Assembly: GCF_025499465.1 (NCBI RefSeq)
Contig: NZ_JAIMCA010000004.1
Coordinates: 1-64,000, forward strand
Origin: Allobosea sp. BH3
Lineage (GTDB): Bacteria > Pseudomonadota > Alphaproteobacteria > Rhizobiales > Beijerinckiaceae
DNA length: 64,000 nucleotides
Direction of reading: 5' to 3'
Shown here: piece by piece, positions 49,884-58,576 of the stretch
Numbering within the stretch: the first letter of the stretch is position 1
Layout: the number at the start of each line of letters is the position of its first letter
Notes under the pieces: model-generated
What the model saw: only the letters and a program-made list of their open reading frames with translations
Database searches by the model: none
Told to the model about the DNA's origin: nothing
Translations under genes and position numbers: made by a program

Positions 49884-50096
49884 TCAATCCTCGAGATCGA
49901 CGTCGAGGATCGCCATCGTGAAGTTGAAGGAGCGGTCGCCGTCCTCGTCGTCGACATGGATGATGCCGATGAACTCCTCGCCCAGATAAACCTCGGCCGA
50001 GTCGGTCTTCTTCATGCGGGCGCGCACGCTGATCGCGTGGTTGTTGAAGGTGCGGCGCAGATAGGCTTCGAGCTTGGCGAGTTCTTGCTTGTCCAC
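49884..50096 (-). CDS. DUF3126 family protein
   Basis: A 70-residue cytoplasmic protein. GTG 50096 has AAGGA at 8 bases and opens VDKQELAKLEAYLRRTF. The pattern DSAEVYLGEEFIGIIHVDDEDGDRSFNF is the hallmark of DUF3126, a short family found across Rhizobiales. The frame continues open for about 395 codons upstream, antisense to the serine hydrolase, which I reject. Function unknown. Confidence 0.88.
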   Translation of the reverse strand: MDKQELAKLEAYLRRTFNNHAISVRARMKKTDSAEVYLGEEFIGIIHVDDEDGDRSFNFTMAILDVDLED

Positions 50097-50258
50097 GATC
50101 GGGATCCTTTCGATTGGCCGGGAGCGATGCCACGGCACGTCCATCAGGGCAAGCGAAAGCAGCCGGGTAGACATGACGGCCCCCCTCTCATCCCGCTTGC
50201 CTGTCGCCCGCGGAATCGTGCGATGCTCTCCGCCCCTCGAACGTGACGGACCGCCCTG

Positions 50259-51635
50259 ATGAAGCCGTGGCTTGCCCCCGCCCTCGCCTATGTCGCGAGC
50301 TGGCTCGAATTCCAGCGCCGCTTTCACGGCCAGCCGGGCTGCGCCGTCGCCATCGCAAACGGCAGCGAGATCGTGCTCGAAGCCGCCTTCGGCAGCGCGA
50401 ATCTGGAGACTGGCGAGGCGCTGACGCCACGCCACGGCTTCCGCATCGCCTCCCATTCCAAGAGTTTCACCAGCGCCGGCATCCTGCGCCTCGTCGAGGA
50501 CGGGCGCCTGAAGCTCGACGACAAGGTCGGCCAGTTCGTCGATGGGCTGCACCCCGAGATCGCCGCCGCCACCATCGGCCAGGTCCTCTCCAACAGCGCC
50601 GGCCTCACCCGGGACGGGCCGGACAACGGCCAGTTCCTCGACCGCAAGCCCTATTGCGGCAAGGCCGAACTGCTGGCCGACCTCGCCAGGCCGCCGGTCT
50701 ATCCCGCCTCGCAGCGCTTCAAATACTCCAACCACGGCTTTGCTCTGCTCGGCCTCGTCATCGAGGCGGTGACGGGGCTGAGCTACAGCGAATGGATCAC
50801 CGACGAGGTCGTCTCCAAGGTCGGCCTGCTGGAGACCAAGCCCGATATCAATCTCTGGGGCGAGCGCCCGATGGCGAAGGGCCATAGCGGCATGCATCCG
50901 CTCGGCCGGCGCATTGTCATCCCCGCCGACAATCTCGGCAACGCCATGATCTCGGCCGCCGGCTTCGTCGCCACGGCGGCGGATGTCGCGCGTTACTTCG
51001 CACAGCTCTCGCCAAAGGCGAAAAAGAGCGTCCTCTCCCCGCTGAGCCGGCGGGAGATGACGCGCCGGCTCTGGCCCGACGACGAGGCGAGCGTCGGCCG
51101 TCATTACGGGCTCGGCACCATCTCCGGCGGCGAAGGCGACTGGCGCTGGTTCGGCCATTCCGGCGGCTTCCAGGGCTTCATCACCCGCACCGCCGTCTTC
51201 CCGGCGCATGGCCTCACCGTCTGTGTACTGACAAACGGCATCGATGGCCTGGCCCATCAGTGGCTCGACGGCATCGCCCATATCCTCAAGGCCTTCTCGG
51301 AGCGCGGAGCGCCCCTACCCGAGGCAAAGGACTGGACCGGCCGCTGGTGGACCATCTGGTCCGCCAGCGATCTCGTCCCGGCTGGCAAGCATGTCCTCGT
51401 CGCCAGCCCCGCCCTTTTCACGCCCCTGCTGGACGCCGCAGAGATCACGCTGGAAAGTCCCGACCGTGGCCAGATCACCCGCGCCTCGGGCTTCAACAGC
51501 CCTGGCGAGCCCGCCGAACTTAAGCGCGACGGCACCGGCACCGTAAATTCGGTCCAGCTTGGCGGCGCCCGGCTCGTCGGCGAAGAGGAGATGAAGGGGG
51601 AGATGCTGGAGCGCTACAGCGGAGCGGCATCGTAG
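50259..51635 (+). CDS. Serine hydrolase (beta-lactamase/class C-like family)
   Basis: A 458-residue protein. The penicillin-recognising fold motifs are SxxK as IASHSKSFTS (about 66-69), YxN as KYSNHGFALLG (about 155), and the GHSGG box as WFGHSGGFQGF. No signal peptide is seen, so it is likely cytoplasmic. A C-terminal extension of about 100 residues forms a separate beta-rich domain. Relatives include esterases and D-aminopeptidases; beta-lactam resistance should not be assumed. Confidence 0.88.
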   Translation: MKPWLAPALAYVASWLEFQRRFHGQPGCAVAIANGSEIVLEAAFGSANLETGEALTPRHGFRIASHSKSFTSAGILRLVEDGRLKLDDKVGQFVDGLHPEIAAATIGQVLSNSAGLTRDGPDNGQFLDRKPYCGKAELLADLARPPVYPASQRFKYSNHGFALLGLVIEAVTGLSYSEWITDEVVSKVGLLETKPDINLWGERPMAKGHSGMHPLGRRIVIPADNLGNAMISAAGFVATAADVARYFAQLSPKAKKSVLSPLSRREMTRRLWPDDEASVGRHYGLGTISGGEGDWRWFGHSGGFQGFITRTAVFPAHGLTVCVLTNGIDGLAHQWLDGIAHILKAFSERGAPLPEAKDWTGRWWTIWSASDLVPAGKHVLVASPALFTPLLDAAEITLESPDRGQITRASGFNSPGEPAELKRDGTGTVNSVQLGGARLVGEEEMKGEMLERYSGAAS

Positions 51636-51765
51636 CGAAAGCACCGCTAAGCCCGCTCACCTTCAATCCACTGCGGAAAAAGGGGAGCGGGCGCGCCTGC
51701 CGTTTCCGCCCTCCCGCCACGCATTCGCCTCGATCCCACCGCACCGTCCTCCCGAGGGCTGGCCG

Positions 51766-52107
51766 ATGCGCTTGACCGCTTCAATCGCCATGGCGGCTTT
51801 GCTGGCCGTGGGAGCGACGAATGCCCACTCCCATCAGGCACCGAGCCGCTGGGAGTACCCGCCGCTGTGCTGTACCGGTATCGACTGCGCGCAGATCGAG
51901 CCCGAGGACGTGCGCGAGAACCCGGCCGGCTTCATCGTCACGATCGTCCCCGGCGGGCATCCCATGTGGCCGACCACCCGGCGCGAGCCGCTGGTTATCG
52001 AAGTTCCCCATCAGAGAGTGCAGCCCTCACCGGACGGACACTGGCATCTCTGCATCGATGCCCTCGGCGGATTTCTCTGCTTCTTCGCCCCTGCGGGCGA
52101 CTCCTGA
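51766..52107 (+). CDS. Small secreted protein, unknown function
   Basis: A 113-residue protein. ATG 51766 follows GAGGG. A signal peptide (MRLTASIAMAALLAVGATNAHS) precedes a mature domain with YPPLCCTGIDCAQI and HWHLCIDALGGFLCFFAP; five Cys and several His suggest disulfides or metal binding in the periplasm. Similar short proteins occur in Rhizobiales with no known role. Confidence 0.8.
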   Translation: MRLTASIAMAALLAVGATNAHSHQAPSRWEYPPLCCTGIDCAQIEPEDVRENPAGFIVTIVPGGHPMWPTTRREPLVIEVPHQRVQPSPDGHWHLCIDALGGFLCFFAPAGDS

Positions 52108-52124
52108 GACGATAAAGCCCCTCG

Positions 52125-52212
52125 CGTCATGGTCGGGCTTGTCCCGACCATCCACGTCTCCCTTCGGCCAGCGCGGTGTTCAAGACGTGGATGCTCGCCA
52201 CAAGGGCGAGCA
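52125..52212. repeat. Triple-hairpin intergenic element
   Basis: Three perfect stems follow one another: ATGGTCGGG/CCCGACCAT, ATCCACGTCT/AGACGTGGAT and GCTCGCC/GGCGAGC. They fill the gap between the convergent secreted-protein and cysE genes. The first belongs to the CGTCAT-type family B. Confidence 0.65.
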
Positions 52213-52245
52213 GGACGACCCTGGAGGGACGACCGGCGCGTCCGA

Positions 52246-53094
52246 TCAGATATAGGCGCCGCAATCGCCTTCGAGGATTTGGTCCATCGAACGCGAGGGC
52301 TCGGCGCAGCCGGCCTGGCCCACGACCTTCGCCGGCACACCTGCCACCGTCATGTTGCGCGGCACCGGCTGCAGCACCACAGAGCCGGCGGCGACGCGGC
52401 TGCACTGGCCCACCTCGATATTGCCGAGGATCTTGGCACCGGCGCCGATCAGCACGCCCTTGCGGATCTTGGGATGGCGGTCGCCGCCCTGCTTACCCGT
52501 GCCCCCCAGCGTGACGCCATGCAGCATCGAGACGTCGTCCTCGATCACGGCCGTCTCGCCGACGACGAGGCCGGTCGCATGGTCGAGGAAGATGCCCTTG
52601 CCGATCTTCGCAGCCGGGTTGATGTCCGTCTGGAACACCTCGGAAGAGCGCGTCTGGAGGTAGAGCGCGAAGTCACGCCGATCCCGCCGCCAGAGCCAGT
52701 GCGCCAGCCGGTGGCACTGCAGGGCGTGGAAGCCCTTGAAGAAGAGCACCGGCTCCAGCACGCGATAGCAGGCCGGGTCGCGGTCGAGCACCGCCAGCAC
52801 ATCGGCGCGCATGCCCGGCCCGATCGTCTCGTCATCGGCCATCGCCTCGGTGAAGGCCTGCTCGATCAGGTCCGAGGTCACGGCCGGATGGCCGAGCCGG
52901 ACGGCGACGCGATGTGCGACCGCACTTTCGAAGCTCGGCTGGTTCAGCACCGAGGAGACGATGAGGGTGCCCAGAGCAGGCTCGGCCGCGACGGCGGCCT
53001 CGGCCTCCCGGCGCAGCCTGGACCAGACGGAATCGACCAGCTCGAGGCCAGCGACGTTAGCGCGTGCTTCCACGGCGGAGCGCCCTGCAGGCAT
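52246..53094 (-). CDS. cysE: Serine O-acetyltransferase
   Basis: A 282-residue enzyme that acetylates L-serine, the entry step of cysteine synthesis. The N-terminal helical domain includes DVLAVLDRDPACYRVLEPVLFFKGFHALQCHRLAHWLW. The left-handed beta-helix carries DINPAAKIGKGIFLDHATGLVVGETAVIEDDVSMLHGVTLGGTGK, with the catalytic Asp/His, then GDRHPKIRKGVLIGAGAKILGNIEVG. The length is normal. ATG 53094 has GGAG at 8 bases. The C-terminal tail ends in GDCGAYI; CysE tails often end in Ile and bind the CysK active site. Confidence 0.95.
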   Translation of the reverse strand: MPAGRSAVEARANVAGLELVDSVWSRLRREAEAAVAAEPALGTLIVSSVLNQPSFESAVAHRVAVRLGHPAVTSDLIEQAFTEAMADDETIGPGMRADVLAVLDRDPACYRVLEPVLFFKGFHALQCHRLAHWLWRRDRRDFALYLQTRSSEVFQTDINPAAKIGKGIFLDHATGLVVGETAVIEDDVSMLHGVTLGGTGKQGGDRHPKIRKGVLIGAGAKILGNIEVGQCSRVAAGSVVLQPVPRNMTVAGVPAKVVGQAGCAEPSRSMDQILEGDCGAYI

Positions 53095-53281
53095 GTTCGT
53101 TCTCCGGAGATCACCGTCGGCGGAAGGACAGCCTAGCCCGAAGCGGGCGGCCGCGCCAAAATTTCATGCGGACGGATTTTGAATCGAAAGAGGAGGCGGC
53201 GGACTCAGTTTTTCAGAGAACGTCGACAACACATTGGCGTCGCCCGCTTTTCCAGTGCGCCCCTCGGGAGCCAGATCGTTC

Positions 53282-54049
53282 TCACAAACGCGCGAGAAAG
53301 TCGAGCACGGCCTGTTTGTGGCTCCTGTCGCCGACCGCGAGATTGTGGTCGCGCCCCTCGATGTCGAAGGATTCCGCATCGGGGATGAGCTTCGCCAACT
53401 CCGGGCCGGAGCCTGAGACATCATCCTTCGTGCCCACGCTGATGAGCGTCGGCATCGAAATCTCTCCGACCTGCTCGGCGGTGAGGGTCTGGCGCGAGCC
53501 GCGGATGCAGGCGGCTAGCGCCTTTAGATCGCTCTTGGTCTGCTCGGCGAAGGCCCGGAACATCCGCTGCATCGGGTCGGTCAGCACCTCGAGAGAGGGC
53601 GCCTCCATCGCGTCAGCGATGCCGAGCGGCAGCCCCACCCCCTCGACCAGATGGATGCCGAGCCCGCCGAGCAGCAACGCATCGAGTCGGCGCGGATGCG
53701 CCAGTGCCAGATGCGCCGAGATGCGCGCGCCCATCGAATAACCCATCACCGCGGCGCGCGGGATGTCGAGATGGTCCATCAGCCGACGCACATCCTCGGC
53801 CATGATATGGGAGGAATACGCGGCGGGATCGTAGAGCTTCTCGCTATGACCATGGCCGCGATTATCGAGCGCGACGACACGATAGCCCGCATGGGTCAGC
53901 GTCTTGGTCCACTGGGTATTGATCCAGTTCGTCGCCATGCTGGAAGCGAAGCCATGGACCAGAACCACGGCGCGGTGCTGATCCACCTCCCCGGTCGGGG
54001 CGAGGTCTGTATAGGCGAGGCTCACGCCGTCGGAGGAGAAGCTCTTCAT
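53282..54049 (-). CDS. Alpha/beta hydrolase
   Basis: A 255-residue cytoplasmic enzyme. The oxyanion HG motif is VVLVHGFASSMATNW, the nucleophile Ser is in VMGYSMGARIS, the Asp is in SVGTKDDVSG, and the catalytic His is in EGRDHNLAVGD. ATG 54049 is used; the frame is open upstream but antisense to the start of the next gene. Substrate unknown; esterase or lactonase are usual for the family. Confidence 0.9.
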   Translation of the reverse strand: MKSFSSDGVSLAYTDLAPTGEVDQHRAVVLVHGFASSMATNWINTQWTKTLTHAGYRVVALDNRGHGHSEKLYDPAAYSSHIMAEDVRRLMDHLDIPRAAVMGYSMGARISAHLALAHPRRLDALLLGGLGIHLVEGVGLPLGIADAMEAPSLEVLTDPMQRMFRAFAEQTKSDLKALAACIRGSRQTLTAEQVGEISMPTLISVGTKDDVSGSGPELAKLIPDAESFDIEGRDHNLAVGDRSHKQAVLDFLARL

Positions 54050-54181
54050 GCGGATCTTGGCAACGAGGCCCCGAAAGGCAGGGAATGAACGAGTTGCCCT
54101 TCCCTGCCATGACAGGGCCGCCTTGGATAGCTGCGGCCATGCAGCTTGCCTATGAGCCGCGGCCATGATGAAGCCGAGGCC

Positions 54182-55168
54182 ATGAGCCAGACTCTCGCCG
54201 GCCAGACCGCCTCCACCGCGCCCTCGTCGTCCCGCTTCGCGCTGGTCGACCTCGCCCGCGGCTTCGCGCTGCTGGCGATGTTCGTCTACCACTTCGCCTA
54301 TGACCTCTCCTTTTTCAGGCTGATCGAGACCGACGTCGTCATCGAGCCGGGCTGGCGGCTCTTTGCGCGCTGCATCGCCGGCTCGTTCCTGACCATCGTC
54401 GGCTTCAGCCTCGTGCTGGCGACGCGCAAGGGCCTGAATCGCAAAGCTTACCTGAAGCGCCTCGCCATGGTCGCGGGGGCCGCCGCGCTGGTTTCACTCG
54501 GCACATGGTTCGCCCTGCCGGGGAACTTCATCTTCTTCGGCATCCTGCATCACATCGCGGTCGCCAGCGTGCTCGCTTTGCCCTTCCTGCGCCTGCCGGT
54601 GGTCCTTGTCGCGCTGGCGGCAATCATCGCCTTCGCCCTGCCCCGCTTCGTCGACCTGCCGCCGTTCGACGAACCCTGGGCGGTCTGGCTCGGCCTCTCC
54701 CATGTGCCGCTCCAGACGGCCGATTTCGTACCGGTCTTTCCCTGGTTCGGCTTCGTGCTGAGCGGTATCGCATTGGCCCGGCTGCTGCTGCCGCGCCTCG
54801 CGGATACCAGGCTCGCAAGCTGGCAGCCCCACCTGCTCCCCGCGCGAATCATCGCCTGGGGCGGGCGCCACAGCCTGCCGATCTACCTGCTCCACCAGCC
54901 GCTCTTCATCGGCGGCCTGATGCTCGCGACCCTGGTCGTGCCGACGCCTTCGCCCGAGGAGCGCACCTTCCGGACCGATTGCCAGCTGAGCTGCGCCAGC
55001 CCGAACCTGCCCCAGCAGGTCTGCCGCGCGGTCTGCGCCTGCACGGTCGAAAGCCTCAAGCGCGAAAAGCTCTGGCAAAAAGCGCTCGACGGGCTGCTCG
55101 CACCGCAGGAAACCCTCCGGATGACGGAGCTGGCCCAAAGCTGCCTGCGCGAGCGGGAGCGGCAATAG
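54182..55168 (+). CDS. DUF1624/heparan-alpha-glucosaminide N-acetyltransferase-like membrane protein
   Basis: A 328-residue membrane protein with about eight hydrophobic segments. The opening RFALVDLARGFALLAMFVYHFAYDLSFF is the DUF1624 signature, an acyltransferase-3-like fold. The C-terminal 75 residues are soluble and carry five Cys (TDCQLSCAS, QVCRAVCACT). ATG 54182 is chosen; an ATG 12 codons earlier is possible. It probably transfers an acyl group across the membrane; the acceptor is unknown. Confidence 0.85.
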   Translation: MSQTLAGQTASTAPSSSRFALVDLARGFALLAMFVYHFAYDLSFFRLIETDVVIEPGWRLFARCIAGSFLTIVGFSLVLATRKGLNRKAYLKRLAMVAGAAALVSLGTWFALPGNFIFFGILHHIAVASVLALPFLRLPVVLVALAAIIAFALPRFVDLPPFDEPWAVWLGLSHVPLQTADFVPVFPWFGFVLSGIALARLLLPRLADTRLASWQPHLLPARIIAWGGRHSLPIYLLHQPLFIGGLMLATLVVPTPSPEERTFRTDCQLSCASPNLPQQVCRAVCACTVESLKREKLWQKALDGLLAPQETLRMTELAQSCLRERERQ

Positions 55169-55239
55169 CGCACTGGCGTCCGGCCGCCCGACCGGATAGG
55201 TTGCGCCCGAATTCAGACCTGCGAAGAGCGACGAAGATC

Positions 55240-55491
55240 ATGGCCGACCACGCCATCCCGCATTTCCACAACGAGCCCGGCGTTCCGGTCATCCATGTCG
55301 GCGCGCATGAATTCATGTGCATCGGCGCCAAGCCGCCCTTCGATCATCCGCATGTCTTCCTCGACATGGGCTCGGATCACGAGATCGTCTGCCCCTATTG
55401 CTCGACGCTGTTCAAATACGAGCCGTCGCTGAAGGGCGCACAGTGCAACCCGCCGGAATGCGCCTATCAGGACGCCGCCAAGGCCGCCTGA
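55240..55491 (+). CDS. CHCC-type zinc-finger domain protein
   Basis: An 83-residue protein. The zinc ligands are Cys27, His36 or His38, Cys51 and Cys54 in FMCIGAKPPFDHPHVFLDMG and IVCPYCSTLFKYEP. This domain is shared with the mitochondrial complex I subunit NDUFS6, and alphaproteobacterial homologues are thought to be linked to complex I. Two further Cys (69, 74) follow. ATG 55240 lies 71 bases after the previous gene. Confidence 0.88.
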   Translation: MADHAIPHFHNEPGVPVIHVGAHEFMCIGAKPPFDHPHVFLDMGSDHEIVCPYCSTLFKYEPSLKGAQCNPPECAYQDAAKAA

Positions 55492-55500
55492 CGACGGCTA

Positions 55501-55546
55501 GCATCGGACCGAAAAATGGAATCCGCTTTTCGGATTGATCCGATGC
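55501..55546. repeat. Palindrome with GCATCGGA/TCCGATGC arms (family A-like)
   Basis: Eight-base perfect outer arms enclose ATGGAATCCGCTTTTCGGATT. It lies 9 bases after the zinc-finger gene stop. The centre (GGAAT-CCGCTTTTCGG) is similar to the copy at 62527-62572. Confidence 0.6.
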
Positions 55547-55624
55547 GGCAGCGATCCGAGGCCATCCCGCCGGCGGAGTGATCAGGGGCCGCCGCGCCCC
55601 CGTTCTTCATCGAAGGCATCCAGC

Positions 55625-56806
55625 GTGTCCGCTCCTCATCTCGTCATCGCCGGCGCCGGCATCGGCGGTCTGGCCATGGCGCTCAGCCTCGCCCGCCGGG
55701 GCATCGCCGTCACCGTCGTGGAAAAACGCACGAGCTTCGGCGAGCTGGGCGCAGGCCTCCAGATCAGCGCCAATTCCGGCCGCATCCTCGATGCGCTGGA
55801 CCTCACCCTGCCGCTCAAGCGCGTCGCCGTCTCCTCGCAGGGGCTAGTCGTCAGGCGCTGGGGCAACGGCTCGCAGCTGCTGGAGATGCGCTACGAACCT
55901 GAGCGCATGCCGACGCCCTTCCGGCTGATGAAGCGCAACGACCTCCACACCGTCCTGCTCGACGCCGTCCGCGCCATGCCGAATATCCGCCTCGTGGTCG
56001 GGCGTGGCGTCGAGGACCTCAGCGCGGACGAGAACGGCGTTACAGTCGGCCTCGCCGGTCAAAGCGGCAGCGCCGAGACCATCGCCGGGCTCGGCCTGAT
56101 CGGAGCGGACGGAGTCAGGTCGCGCGTGCGGGACCTGACCGGCGATGCCTCGCCACCCGTCTTCACCGGCTATGAGGCCTGGCGCACCACCGTGCCCGCC
56201 CGCCCCGGCGAAAAGCCCGGCGTGACGCTCCATCTCGGCCCCGGCCGCCATGCGGTCCATTATCCGGTCGCGGCCGGCCGCGAGATCAACCTCGTTGTCG
56301 TGCGCCAGGCGAAGGAAGCCCGTGAGGGCTGGTCGCGCGAAGGCGACCGCGCCATCGTGACCGAGCATCTCTCCGGCGCCTCCCCCGCCCTGCGGGAGCT
56401 CGCCGGCGCTGCCACGGACTGGCAGGTCTGGTCGCTCTTCGACCGCAAGCCGGCCGCGATGGCGAAGGGCCGGATCGCGCTGATCGGCGATGCGGCCCAC
56501 CCCGTCCTGCCCTTTCTCGCGCAAGGCGCATCGCTCGCCATCGAGGATGCCGCCGTGCTGGCGCGGCTCCTGGCCGAAAAGCTCGGCAGCGAAGGGGCTT
56601 CCGGCGTGCCGGCCGCCATGGCCGACTATGCGAAGCTCCGCGCCGCCCGTGTCGCCCGCGTGCAGGCCGAAAGCCGCGGCAACGGCCGCAATTACCATAT
56701 GAGCTGGCCGCTCAGCCTCGCCCGCGACCTCGCCCTGAAGCGGATGGGCGCCGAGGGTCTGCGCAGGCGTTACGACTGGCTCTATGATTGGTGCGACGAC
56801 AACTGA
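55625..56806 (+). CDS. FAD-dependent monooxygenase (salicylate hydroxylase-like)
   Basis: A 393-residue flavoprotein. GTG 55625 has GAAGG at 8 bases and opens VSAPHLVIAGAGIGGLAMALSLARRG, the ADP-binding GxGxxG fold; the second FAD motif is ALIGDAAHPVLPFLAQGASLAIEDAAVLARLL, and GADGVRSRVRD is the DG motif. It belongs to the class A aromatic hydroxylases using NAD(P)H and O2. No aromatic pathway genes are next to it, so the substrate is unknown. Confidence 0.9.
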   Translation: MSAPHLVIAGAGIGGLAMALSLARRGIAVTVVEKRTSFGELGAGLQISANSGRILDALDLTLPLKRVAVSSQGLVVRRWGNGSQLLEMRYEPERMPTPFRLMKRNDLHTVLLDAVRAMPNIRLVVGRGVEDLSADENGVTVGLAGQSGSAETIAGLGLIGADGVRSRVRDLTGDASPPVFTGYEAWRTTVPARPGEKPGVTLHLGPGRHAVHYPVAAGREINLVVVRQAKEAREGWSREGDRAIVTEHLSGASPALRELAGAATDWQVWSLFDRKPAAMAKGRIALIGDAAHPVLPFLAQGASLAIEDAAVLARLLAEKLGSEGASGVPAAMADYAKLRAARVARVQAESRGNGRNYHMSWPLSLARDLALKRMGAEGLRRRYDWLYDWCDDN

Positions 56807-56863
56807 TCTGGTGATCGCCGCAATGCGTCCCTATCTTTCTCTCCGGGAAGGGATGGAGACCAT

Positions 56864-57178
56864 ATGATCCGCGTCAATCTGCTGGGGCTCAACGGCCGCG
56901 TCCGCACCATGCCGCGCTGGGCGACATGGCTTGCCATGGCGGCGAGCTTCGTCGTCGGCGTCGCGCTGTTCCTTGTCGCCGCGAGCCTCGCGCTGATCCT
57001 GATCCCCGTGGTGGCGGTGGCGGGCGCCATCGCGGTCTGGCGGTTCAAGGCCAAGCTCAAGGCAGCGGGCATCGATCCCGCCGACCCCTTTGCCGGTCAG
57101 CCGCAGCAGGCCGGGCGCGTCGAGGTCATCGACGCCGAATACCGCATCATCGAGCCCGGCGAGCCGCCGCGTCGTTGA
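56864..57178 (+). CDS. Small two-span membrane protein, unknown function
   Basis: A 104-residue protein. ATG 56864 has GGAG at 6 bases. A long hydrophobic stretch (ATWLAMAASFVVGVALFLVAASLALILIPVVAVAGAIAVW) makes two closely spaced spans, followed by a basic and then acidic cytoplasmic tail ending VEVIDAEYRIIEPGEPPRR. Convergent with chrA, 3 bases apart. No family recognised with certainty. Confidence 0.78.
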   Translation: MIRVNLLGLNGRVRTMPRWATWLAMAASFVVGVALFLVAASLALILIPVVAVAGAIAVWRFKAKLKAAGIDPADPFAGQPQQAGRVEVIDAEYRIIEPGEPPRR

Positions 57179-57181
57179 ACC

Positions 57182-58576
57182 TCAGCCAAGTCCGCCTTTG
57201 AGCAGGACGCCAGCGACCGCACAGGCCGCCAGCACCGGCATCATGCCCAGCTTGAAGCGCAGCAGCATGATGGCCGCCGCAGCCGAGAGTAGCGCGGCGC
57301 GCCAGTCCAGCGAGGCCAGTACCGGCAGGTCCGGCTCGAGCCCGAGGATCGCCATGCTGCGGACCTCGTGGAACAGCACATGCAAGCCGAACCAGAGCGC
57401 GAGGTTGGCGATGACGCCGACCACCGCCGCCGTGATCGCCCCCAGTGCAGCCGAAAGGCCACGGTTGCCGCGTAGCGCCTCGACGTAAGGCGCACCGAGG
57501 AAGATCCAGAGGAAGCAGGGCGCGAAGGTGACCCAGAGCGTCAGCAATGCGCCGAAACTGCCCGCCAGGAGCGGGGGCAGGCTCCCCGGAGCGCGGAAGC
57601 CGGCGAGGAAGCCGACGAATTGCAGCACGAGGATCAGCGGCCCCGGCGTCGTCTCGGCGAGGCCGAGCCCATCCAGCATCTCGCCGGGCTTCAGCCAGCC
57701 GAAACCGTCGACCGCCGCCTGCGCGACATAGGCCAGTACCGCATAGGCGCCTCCGAAGGTCACCACCGCCATCGTGCTGAAGAAGCTGCCGATCTGCGTC
57801 CAGACGCTGCCCGACCCAGTCAAGAGCCACAGCAGCGCCACGGGGCCAAGCCAGAGCGGCAGCCAGACGGCGAGGACCGCGATGGCCTTCGCCGCGCTCG
57901 GCCGGACATGCGCCAGCTCGCCTCGCGCCAGCAGCCCGTCGATGAGCCCGACGCTCGCGGGCCCCGCCGCGCCGTGGCGAGAGCCGTTGCCGAACCAGTC
58001 CGGCCGGATGCGGTGGCCGAGCCAGCCGACGAAACCGGCGCCCAGGATGATCGCCGGAAACGGCACCTTGAACAGAAAGAGCAGAATGAAGGCGGCCGCC
58101 GCGACCGCCACCATCGCGCCGTTGCGCAGCGCCCGGCGGCTGATCCTGACACCCGCCTCGATCACGATGGCGAGCACCGCCGCCTTCACGCCGAAGAACA
58201 ACCCGTCGACCAGCGGGACATGGCGCAGCGTGACATAGAGAATGCTGAGCCCCAGCATCACCAGCGCGCCGGGCAGGACGAACAGCAGGCCGGCGATCAG
58301 CCCGCCCAGCGTGCGGTGCAGCAGCCAGCCGATATAGACGGCGAGCTGCTGCGCTTCCGGTCCCGGCAGGAGCATGCAGTAGTTCAACGCATGCAGGAAG
58401 CGCTCCTCGCCAATCCAGCGCCGTTCCTCGACCAGCTCCCGGTGCATCAGCGCGATCTGCCCCGCAGGCCCACCGAAGGACAAAAGGCCGATGCGCGCCC
58501 AGACGCGGGTGGCCTCACCGAAGCTCGGCAGGCGCTCGTCCGCCCGCTCGACGGCGACCTTGCTTGCGATGTTCAT
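57182..58576 (-). CDS. chrA: Chromate efflux transporter ChrA
   Basis: A 464-residue inner-membrane protein of the long, two-domain CHR family. Each half carries a ChrA signature: ARIGLLSFGGPAGQIALMHRELVEERRW in the first, and VTFGGAYAVLAYVAQAAVDGFGW in the second. LLPGPEAQQLAVYIGW and ETTPGPLILVLQFVGF are matching PGP motifs. It exports chromate using the membrane potential. Its start overlaps the stop of the rhodanese-ChrB gene (ATGA), so the two are co-translated. Confidence 0.94.
   Translation of the reverse strand: MNIASKVAVERADERLPSFGEATRVWARIGLLSFGGPAGQIALMHRELVEERRWIGEERFLHALNYCMLLPGPEAQQLAVYIGWLLHRTLGGLIAGLLFVLPGALVMLGLSILYVTLRHVPLVDGLFFGVKAAVLAIVIEAGVRISRRALRNGAMVAVAAAAFILLFLFKVPFPAIILGAGFVGWLGHRIRPDWFGNGSRHGAAGPASVGLIDGLLARGELAHVRPSAAKAIAVLAVWLPLWLGPVALLWLLTGSGSVWTQIGSFFSTMAVVTFGGAYAVLAYVAQAAVDGFGWLKPGEMLDGLGLAETTPGPLILVLQFVGFLAGFRAPGSLPPLLAGSFGALLTLWVTFAPCFLWIFLGAPYVEALRGNRGLSAALGAITAAVVGVIANLALWFGLHVLFHEVRSMAILGLEPDLPVLASLDWRAALLSAAAAIMLLRFKLGMMPVLAACAVAGVLLKGGLG

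Noticed and set aside
49884..51281. 465-codon open frame on the minus strand opposite the serine hydrolase
   Set aside because: Only the last 70 codons form a protein (DUF3126). The rest is antisense to the hydrolase and lacks any family signature.
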